From Cyclobacteriaceae bacterium (GTDB taxonomy: Bacteria; Bacteroidota; Bacteroidia; Cytophagales; Cyclobacteriaceae), in NCBI GenBank assembly GCA_028289505.1, contig JANQPK010000211.1, positions 1-5,032 on the forward strand: a stretch of 5,032 bases of DNA. Direction: 5' to 3'. Positions 1-4,151 of this stretch are shown here, one piece after another. Position numbers and translations under genes: made by a program. Each line of letters starts with the position of its first letter. The stretch's first letter is position 1. The notes below the pieces were generated by a model. The model saw only the letters and a list, made by a program, of their open reading frames with translations. It did no database searches and was not told the DNA's origin.

Positions 1-591
1 GACTCACCGCCTGAATCCGAGAAGCAGATTCCTCTGGGAAAGGTTTGGTTCGATGTTACCTATAAGATCCTTAGCCAAGATGATAATGAAGCAAGATTAG
101 GGGAGCCAGGTGAATTGGTAGTATGTACCAGTACCATGATGGAAGGTTATTGGAATAACCCAAAGCTGACAGAACGTTCACTTTTCAGAGAAACCGATGA
201 ACAAGGAAAGGAACGGGTTTATTTTCGAACAGGAGATGTGGTAACCAAAGACCAACATGGCATTTTGACCTTCCAGGGGCGTAATGACCGGCAAATAAAA
301 ATTAGAGGTTACCGGGTTGAGCTGGATGAAATTGAAGCCGTATTGGCCAGGCATGAACAGGTCAAGGAAGCGGCAACCTTCCTGATGGAAACTGAGCAGC
401 AAGAACGCACTATGGGAGCGGCAGTAATTTTAGCCAGTGATAGTGATATCGACCATACAGCGTTGATTGCATATTGTCGAAGGTTGTTACCCTCGTATGC
501 GGTTCCACACAGAATTGAAATTTTAACCGAGTTTCCCCGAACTAGTTCGGGAAAGGTCAAACGTTCGGAATTAGTTCACTTTTTTGCATAG
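1..591 (+). CDS. Stand-alone amino-acid-type adenylation enzyme (ANL superfamily), C-terminal part, 5' end outside window
   Basis: The frame is open from base 1 and gives 196 residues, so the true start lies upstream. Members of this family activate a carboxylic acid, usually an amino acid, as the acyl-AMP and transfer it to the thiol of a carrier protein. Classical adenylation core motifs appear in order: GEPGELVV (35-41, A6 region), GYWNNPKLTE (49-58), YFRTGDVV (74-81, A7), GRNDRQIKIRG followed by YRVELDEIE (93-112, A8 hinge), LLPSYAVPHR (162-171, A9) and RTSSGKVKR (180-188, A10). K185 is the expected catalytic lysine. The protein stops eight residues after A10, so no carrier domain is fused to it; the free carrier gene begins 4 nt downstream, the arrangement of DltA with DltC. 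The pocket-determining motifs A3-A5 lie outside the window, so the substrate is unknown. A role in D-alanylation of teichoic acid is unlikely if the host is Gram-negative. The family call is firm; the pathway is open. Confidence 0.93.
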   Translation, partial: DSPPESEKQIPLGKVWFDVTYKILSQDDNEARLGEPGELVVCTSTMMEGYWNNPKLTERSLFRETDEQGKERVYFRTGDVVTKDQHGILTFQGRNDRQIKIRGYRVELDEIEAVLARHEQVKEAATFLMETEQQERTMGAAVILASDSDIDHTALIAYCRRLLPSYAVPHRIEILTEFPRTSSGKVKRSELVHFFA

Positions 592-595
592 ATAA

Positions 596-835
596 ATGGA
601 TCAGATTCTTATTAATTATATCAATGAACAGTTTGTTGAGGATCAACTCCAGATTTCCGTTGGATTACAAGATGATTTGCTGGGAGAGGGGATAATTGAT
701 TCTTTAGGAATGATGAAATTGATACGATTTATTGAGGATAAATTTGAGATAAAGGTTAGGCCACAAGATATGACCATTGATAATTTTACTTCAATTGATT
801 CTATCTCAAAATATATTGAGAGCAGAAAATCCTAA
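596..835 (+). CDS. Free-standing acyl/peptidyl carrier protein
   Basis: This is a 79-residue carrier protein. The motif GIIDSLGMMKLI (32-43) places Ser36 as the 4'-phosphopantetheine attachment site, and the following IEDKFEIKV and DNFTSIDSISKYI segments match helices II to IV of the ACP/PCP/DltC fold. It would carry the acyl group activated by the adenylation enzyme as a thioester in the cytoplasm. The ATG at 596 lies 4 nt after the upstream stop, so the two are almost certainly co-transcribed and probably translationally coupled; I see no Shine-Dalgarno sequence. The stop TAA is immediately followed by an in-frame TAG. By hand count the gene is about 31% GC, against roughly 45-50% in sampled stretches of the adenylation gene. 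Size and motif resemble DltC-like discrete carriers more than fatty-acid AcpP, but assignment to a specific pathway is inference. Confidence 0.92.
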   Translation: MDQILINYINEQFVEDQLQISVGLQDDLLGEGIIDSLGMMKLIRFIEDKFEIKVRPQDMTIDNFTSIDSISKYIESRKS

Positions 836-863
836 TAGCTTTAGGTTTCGCTTAAACACATAA

Positions 864-1508
864 TCATAGATCATTCCACGGTACTTGTTTAATACTGAGT
901 TCAGGAATGATTTGACTACAAGCCAGGCAGCCATAATGGTCCCGTTCCAGTATGAAAGGTTTAACGTACCAGGTTTTATCTGCATAGGTTACAGTTTCCG
1001 AATGAATGGTGATTTCTGTTAGTGGTATAGATAGACCCCTTCCATCTGCCTTTATGACACTTTCCTTGATACTCCAATATTCAAAGAATTTTGCTATAGC
1101 ATCTGGGGAAGTTAGGATTGTCTTCCATTGATGGGAATTCATAGTACGAGTAAAATCATCAAAATCTACTTCCTTTCTATCTTCAATGTCTATTCCAAGT
1201 CTCACATCACAAGCTAAGGCACAGATAACATAGTTGCCAGCATGGGAAATATTAAAATCTATATTGGAGTTTGGTAGATAGGGACGATTGAAGGTAGTGG
1301 TCTCCAGTAATTCCAATTCCAGAGACTGTTGTAGCTGATCTTTCCACATCTTCTTCAATAATAAAAGTCCAAACATGTTACGCTGCTGGTCCAAATAGTG
1401 TAAATACCCTTGGTTTCGTCTAAGAAGAACTTCTGGCAGCTTTTTTTGCAAGGCCTGAAAATGAGCCTGGTTCAATCCCTGTGAAACAGATACATACCGG
1501 ATTATCAT
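864..1508 (-). CDS. Sfp-type 4'-phosphopantetheinyl transferase
   Basis: This enzyme transfers 4'-phosphopantetheine from coenzyme A to the conserved serine of a carrier protein, converting apo- to holo-form in the cytoplasm. The 214 residues compare well with Sfp, which is about 224. Visible signatures are RPYLPN with NISHAG (75-91, substrate-loop motif), LGIDIED (104-110) with D107 and E109 as expected Mg ligands, and YWSIKESVIKADGRGL (144-159) with E149 and K153 as the expected catalytic pair. All key residues are present, so it should be active. The ATG at 1506-1508 opens on MIIRYVSV and has no clear ribosome binding site. The gene converges on the carrier gene with 28 nt between stops, so the carrier is a natural client, although Sfp-type enzymes can be broad. 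It must be transcribed separately from the adenylation/carrier pair. Confidence 0.95.
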   Translation of the reverse strand: MIIRYVSVSQGLNQAHFQALQKKLPEVLLRRNQGYLHYLDQQRNMFGLLLLKKMWKDQLQQSLELELLETTTFNRPYLPNSNIDFNISHAGNYVICALACDVRLGIDIEDRKEVDFDDFTRTMNSHQWKTILTSPDAIAKFFEYWSIKESVIKADGRGLSIPLTEITIHSETVTYADKTWYVKPFILERDHYGCLACSQIIPELSIKQVPWNDL

Positions 1509-1602
1509 AGCATTTGATTTCAGTTAAATATATTTCATTAACTTCTGTTTACTTTAACATCATGTTTAAAAAGTTTAATTCGGGAACAAAACATTATCTA
1601 TC
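1509..1602. other. AT-rich divergent intergenic region, 94 bp
   Basis: This gap separates the start codons of the phosphopantetheinyl transferase (minus) and the secreted protein (plus), so it should hold promoters for both. I looked for the Bacteroidota TTG / 18-21 nt / TAnnTTTG arrangement. On the minus strand, a TTTTG complementary to 1575-1579 has a weak partner TAAACATG at the right distance. On the plus strand, TTTG at 1513-1516 has no good partner. Neither is convincing enough to call. No hairpin or riboswitch-like structure is evident. Confidence 0.6.
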
Positions 1603-2322
1603 ATGAAATACTGCAATTTGAACCTAACCCTGATAGCCCTTATACTTAGTTTGCCATTGTGCGCTCAACTGCATCCTGGTGTTTACCACGCACAGGAGGA
1701 TTTGGACCAGGGCAAACGTCATTATTTACTTTTTGTTGATGACACCTACATGATTCATACGGTCTATGATCAAGATCCCGACCAGTTTATCGATACCAAA
1801 GGAGGCTATTACCAAGTGGTTGGAGACAGCCTGATAATAGACCTTGAATTTAATTTCAGTTTCAACTCCGATGGTGAAAGAACCCATCGCGCACTAATAT
1901 CCGAAGATAGTGGCACTTTGTTCTTTAACGGAAATAAACAAAGACCATACCTGCGCAGACCTTCAAATAATCAGGACCTGGATGGCCAGTGGCTGTTTGC
2001 TACCCGCGGACCAGATACTGGTCAAGAGCGTCGCGGAGACCATGTTCCCAGAAAAACACTTAAGTTCTTAAAGGATGGCTACTTCCAGTGGATCGCTTAC
2101 CACACCGAAACCATGAAGTTCAGTGGCACCGGAGGAGGTCGATATACCGCTGAAACAGGCACCTATACCGAAATGATTCATTTTTTCTCCAGGGACAATA
2201 GTCGGGTAGGGGCGGAATTGCAATTTCAATATCAGGTTAAAAAAGAAGATTGGCATCATCAAGGTAAAAACAGCCGTGGTGAACCTATGTATGAGATATG
2301 GGGTAAGAGAACACTTAAATAA
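1603..2322 (+). CDS. Secreted beta-rich protein with two related lipocalin-like repeats, function unknown
   Basis: This 239-residue protein starts with a type I signal peptide: MKYCN, a hydrophobic stretch at about 7-19 and a likely cut after LCA21 before Gln22. C20 is preceded by Leu-Pro-Leu, a poor lipobox, so it is probably not a lipoprotein. The mature part is rich in aromatics and short beta-like strands with Gly turns, and appears to be two diverged copies of one unit, residues 40-83 and 151-194. Aligned without gaps at a constant offset of 111, these share 11 of 44 residues, including the GG-x-Y turn. The second copy is better formed (KFLKDGYFQWIAY, FSGTGGGRY, FFSRDNSRVGAEL) and resembles small secreted Bacteroidota proteins usually left as 'membrane or secreted protein'. 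No catalytic motif is recognisable. It probably acts in the periplasm or on the outer surface, perhaps binding a small ligand; that role is inference. The spacing to its neighbours suggests it is transcribed alone. Confidence 0.85.
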   Translation: MKYCNLNLTLIALILSLPLCAQLHPGVYHAQEDLDQGKRHYLLFVDDTYMIHTVYDQDPDQFIDTKGGYYQVVGDSLIIDLEFNFSFNSDGERTHRALISEDSGTLFFNGNKQRPYLRRPSNNQDLDGQWLFATRGPDTGQERRGDHVPRKTLKFLKDGYFQWIAYHTETMKFSGTGGGRYTAETGTYTEMIHFFSRDNSRVGAELQFQYQVKKEDWHHQGKNSRGEPMYEIWGKRTLK

Positions 2323-2465
2323 TTGATAAAGAATTGTTTATATTATTTATTGAAACTAAAACTTAAATAATTTGTTGGATTTCTGAAGTCTGAATGGTAA
2401 ATTGAGAATAGTATTTAATTCATTCTGAATAGTAAAATTTCAACTAAGTACTTTACTCTGAAATT
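2323..2465. promoter_or_regulatory. AT-rich spacer with short direct repeats upstream of the small membrane protein
   Basis: This 143-bp gene-free stretch is strongly AT-rich. It contains a second copy of a 12-bp word that spans the preceding stop codon (2313-2324 and 2361-2372), four copies of TCTGAA (starting at 2382, 2389, 2424 and 2457), and a small dyad, ATTCA-TTC-TGAAT, at 2418-2430. A weak promoter candidate is TTG at 2374-2376 with TAAATTGA about 20 nt later (2397-2404). The placement upstream of 2466 fits a promoter and operator region. No strong terminator hairpin is visible after the gene ending at 2322. Confidence 0.35.
2389..2436 (+). repeat. Imperfect 13-bp direct repeat, 35-bp period
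   Basis: TCTGAATGGTAAA at 2389-2401 recurs as TCTGAATAGTAAA at 2424-2436, with 12 of 13 bases identical. The start-to-start distance is 35 bp, and a further TCTGAA core lies 33 bp downstream of the second copy at 2457. A period close to whole helical turns would suit binding sites for a regulator on one face of the DNA, but AT-rich composition makes chance similarity possible. Confidence 0.4.
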
Positions 2466-2690
2466 ATGCGTTGGGATTTAGAATCAAGAAATTTAGATTA
2501 CGGTAACACGGAAAGCCAGTATCCTAGTTCTCAAAAGAGCTTTGAACAGGAGTTGGATAATTTAAAAACCATTCTATCCACAGATCAATCAACCAAAGAC
2601 CGGGCCAGGCTTAACAGGAAAATCTTGTTTTCAGTGCTTGGAATACTGGCTATCGCCGGAGTTTTTGTAGCACTTTACTTCATTCGGTAA
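2466..2690 (+). CDS. Small protein with one C-terminal transmembrane helix, function unknown
   Basis: This encodes 74 residues. Residues 1-52 are hydrophilic and highly charged, and residues about 53-73 (ILFSVLGILAIAGVFVALYF and one more) form one hydrophobic helix, leaving only a terminal Arg. The cluster R46, R48, R51, K52 just before the helix predicts a cytoplasmic N-terminal part, making this a tail-anchored-like inner-membrane protein. There is no signal peptide, no conserved enzymatic motif and no family I recognise. Three points support a real gene: a clean ATG start, a sensible membrane segment exactly at the C-terminus, and a convergent stop that leaves only 30 nt before the end of the TspO gene. 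Regulation may involve the repeats just upstream. Confidence 0.7.
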   Translation: MRWDLESRNLDYGNTESQYPSSQKSFEQELDNLKTILSTDQSTKDRARLNRKILFSVLGILAIAGVFVALYFIR

Positions 2691-2720
2691 GTCGGGCTCA
2701 TAACCATAGCTTTTTGGTTT

Positions 2721-3179
2721 TCAATTCTTAAAATAAACGTACCCGTTTAAAGAAGTAGCAATTATTAACCAGATAAGGTAGGGCAGCATCAGAGCAGACT
2801 TTGCCTTCTGCACAGGCCAATAGTAAAACAAAAAGTATGCTACCACTGTTGTCAACAGTATGATGATAAATAGTGCCGGTAATGTTTTATGGAGATAGAA
2901 AAAAACAGGATTCCATGAAACGTTTAGTATCCATTGGAAGACATAAAGTGCAATGAGCAGAGTCTTATTTTCTACAATAGGCCACAAATAGGCCAGGTAA
3001 ACCGAAAAACATATCATTATAGTGGTCCAGGCAAATCCAAAAACCCATCCTGGAGGTGTCCATGGTGCCTTATTCAGGCTGGCATACCAATCTGATGGCA
3101 CCCCTTTCCCGGTAAATAGCCCTCCAATCGCCAATGCTCCAAAATTTAGCAACAAGAATAGAACTATTCTTCCAATCAT
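2721..3179 (-). CDS. tspO: TspO/MBR family protein (tryptophan-rich sensory protein)
   Basis: This 152-residue integral membrane protein is of the usual family size. Five hydrophobic helices can be placed at about 4-23, 44-65, 72-94, 99-121 and 128-149. Family signatures are clear: WYASLNKAPWTPPGW (31-45) continuing to W51, LNVSWNPVFF (85-94), and PYLIWLIIATSLNGYV (133-148). Bacterial TspO proteins bind porphyrins and related tetrapyrroles and are linked to stress and light or oxygen responses; human TSPO is the mitochondrial relative. I chose the ATG at 3177-3179 because the family domain begins there and because it follows the stop of the CBM9-like gene by one base. A purine-rich AAGGGA about 7 nt upstream lies inside the end of that gene. 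A longer in-frame reading to 3368 would overlap the upstream gene and adds no family sequence. The one-base gap implies translational coupling with a secreted sugar-binding protein, an unusual partner. Confidence 0.95.
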   Translation of the reverse strand: MIGRIVLFLLLNFGALAIGGLFTGKGVPSDWYASLNKAPWTPPGWVFGFAWTTIMICFSVYLAYLWPIVENKTLLIALYVFQWILNVSWNPVFFYLHKTLPALFIIILLTTVVAYFLFYYWPVQKAKSALMLPYLIWLIIATSLNGYVYFKN

Positions 3180-3180
3180 C

Positions 3181-4077
3181 TTAAAGTCCCTTTTTTGAAA
3201 AGTGAATATAGGTAAAACACTCCGGAACGTGTGAGTCCCAAACGCCGTGGGGGCTCCAGGCCCAGCCACCGGAATCATTGGCAGGTGGGGCTTCCTTATA
3301 TTGGTTGAACCTGGAAAAATCCATCCTCCATACATCCTGGTCCTCAGGAGGTAAATTGGTACTTCCATTGATGTTCAGCACCTGCATCTGCTTCCAGGGC
3401 AAGGCCAGCTCTACCATCCATCCACGATCTCTATCGGTACTATTATTGATACTACCGTCCAGATATACACCATGTTGTAATCCCTCAAAATCCCAGTTCC
3501 AAAAACCAATACGTTTACCCCTGGGATGATTCTTAAAGCCAACGCCATTAAAAGTTTTAACCCCTGGTTGCTCGCGGTCAAACTGCTTCATTTGATGATA
3601 GCCCTTGTCATAATAGGAGGATTCCCACACAAATAATACCTCGTAAATGGTGCCAAAAGCGTTGATTTCGAACTCATAGTAGGCATCATCTCCAGCGATA
3701 AACAGCTCAACGTCATTGTTGGTGTAGATGGGAGCATCCCGCTCCCTCAATGTGGCTTGAAGATCAGGTTCTTCAATCCAATATCCGACATAAAGGAAAT
3801 CATCGTCCCATAGTACCGCAGCCTGAGTTTCATGAACGGTATTCGCTCCCGAAATTAAGTCCCGGAAATATGTAGATCGCGGAGCCTTCAACCATACTGG
3901 TTCGTCAAGCTTACCGTCAATTTTGATGGAGGATTGGGTCCGGAATGCAGTGTAATGAGGGATTTCCATGTCGCTACAAGGCGGAAAATCTGGCTGGGGA
4001 TCATAGTTGAGTACAGGATTAATCAACAGCACAGGTCCGACTAGGGCCATTAGCAGCAAAACGTTCATTATCATCAT
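3181..4077 (-). CDS. Secreted or membrane-anchored CBM9-like (carbohydrate-binding family 9-like) protein
   Basis: This gives 298 residues from the ATG at 4075-4077. The CBM9-like opening IKIDGKLDEPVWLKA (51-65) is followed by AAVLWDDDFLYVGYWIEE (86-103), TNNDVELFIA (119-128), YEFEINAFGTIYEV (134-147), GWMVELALPWKQM (219-231), WRMDFSRF (250-257) and WAWSPHGVWDSHVPECF (272-288). These order and spacing features are typical of stand-alone family 9-like proteins in Bacteroidota, thought to bind glycans or sugars outside the cytoplasm. There is no catalytic module. Residues 1-24 form a hydrophobic export segment, but it has no Lys or Arg before residue 46 and no clear cleavage site, so it may stay anchored or the start may be misjudged. 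ATGs at 4072-4074 and 4066-4068 and a TTG at 4081-4083 are alternatives; an in-frame stop at 4096-4098 limits further extension. It is co-transcribed with tspO and divergent from the enolase-superfamily gene. Confidence 0.88.
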   Translation of the reverse strand: MMIMNVLLLMALVGPVLLINPVLNYDPQPDFPPCSDMEIPHYTAFRTQSSIKIDGKLDEPVWLKAPRSTYFRDLISGANTVHETQAAVLWDDDFLYVGYWIEEPDLQATLRERDAPIYTNNDVELFIAGDDAYYEFEINAFGTIYEVLFVWESSYYDKGYHQMKQFDREQPGVKTFNGVGFKNHPRGKRIGFWNWDFEGLQHGVYLDGSINNSTDRDRGWMVELALPWKQMQVLNINGSTNLPPEDQDVWRMDFSRFNQYKEAPPANDSGGWAWSPHGVWDSHVPECFTYIHFSKKGL

Positions 4078-4099
4078 ATTCAAGTATAATACAGATTAC

Positions 4100-4148
4100 T
4101 GAAAATACCACCTCCATGATTGTTTCAATGGCACAATGTCTATTTTAG
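4100..4148. promoter_or_regulatory. Dyad-symmetric divergent promoter pair or operator candidate
   Basis: The gap between the CBM9-like and enolase-superfamily starts is centred on the palindrome ATTG-TTT-CAAT (4119-4129), which supplies a TTG on each strand. On the plus strand, TTG (4120-4122) is followed after 18 nt by TATTTTAG (4141-4148). On the minus strand, the TTG complementary to 4126-4128 is followed after 18 nt by TATTTTCA (complement of 4100-4107). Both resemble the Bacteroidota -33 TTG and -7 TAnnTTTG elements, with identical spacing about the same centre (4124). The minus promoter would leave a leader of about 20 nt. The plus promoter would start transcription at or next to the ATG at 4152, giving a leaderless message, which is a caveat. 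The same symmetry would also suit an operator for a dimeric regulator. Confidence 0.4.
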
Positions 4149-4151
4149 AAC

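Noticed and set aside
178..560. Two minus-strand open frames under the adenylation gene
   Set aside because: They lie opposite intact A7-A10 motifs and encode nothing recognisable.
840..856. Small hairpin TTTAGG / CTTAAA between the carrier and transferase stops, possible bidirectional terminator
   Set aside because: Only six pairs including one G-T and no strong T-tract; too weak to call, although the convergent position is where a terminator would be expected.
1617..1665. Cys20 of the secreted protein as a lipobox cysteine
   Set aside because: The preceding residues Leu-Pro-Leu do not fit the L-[AS]-[GA]-C pattern; cleavage at LCA/Q is more likely.
2068..2262. Minus-strand 64-codon frame inside the secreted protein gene
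   Set aside because: Antisense to the conserved second repeat, with no start context or motif.
2702..2719. Inverted repeat AACCA / TGGTT between the small membrane protein and tspO
   Set aside because: Five base pairs with an eight-base loop and only a short T-rich tail; not a convincing intrinsic terminator.
3180..3368. In-frame upstream extension of the TspO reading frame by 63 residues
   Set aside because: It overlaps the conserved C-terminal part of the CBM9-like gene in another frame, carries no TspO family sequence, and the ATG at 3179 gives the normal family length.
3278..3529. Plus-strand open frame of 83 codons inside the CBM9-like gene
   Set aside because: Antisense to a well-supported gene, with no recognisable motif; a shadow of that gene's codon bias.
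4108..4115. GGAGGTGG on the minus strand, resembling a strong Shine-Dalgarno
   Set aside because: It lies about 30 nt before the nearest possible start, with an in-frame stop in between, so it cannot serve the CBM9-like gene; it falls in the promoter spacer instead.
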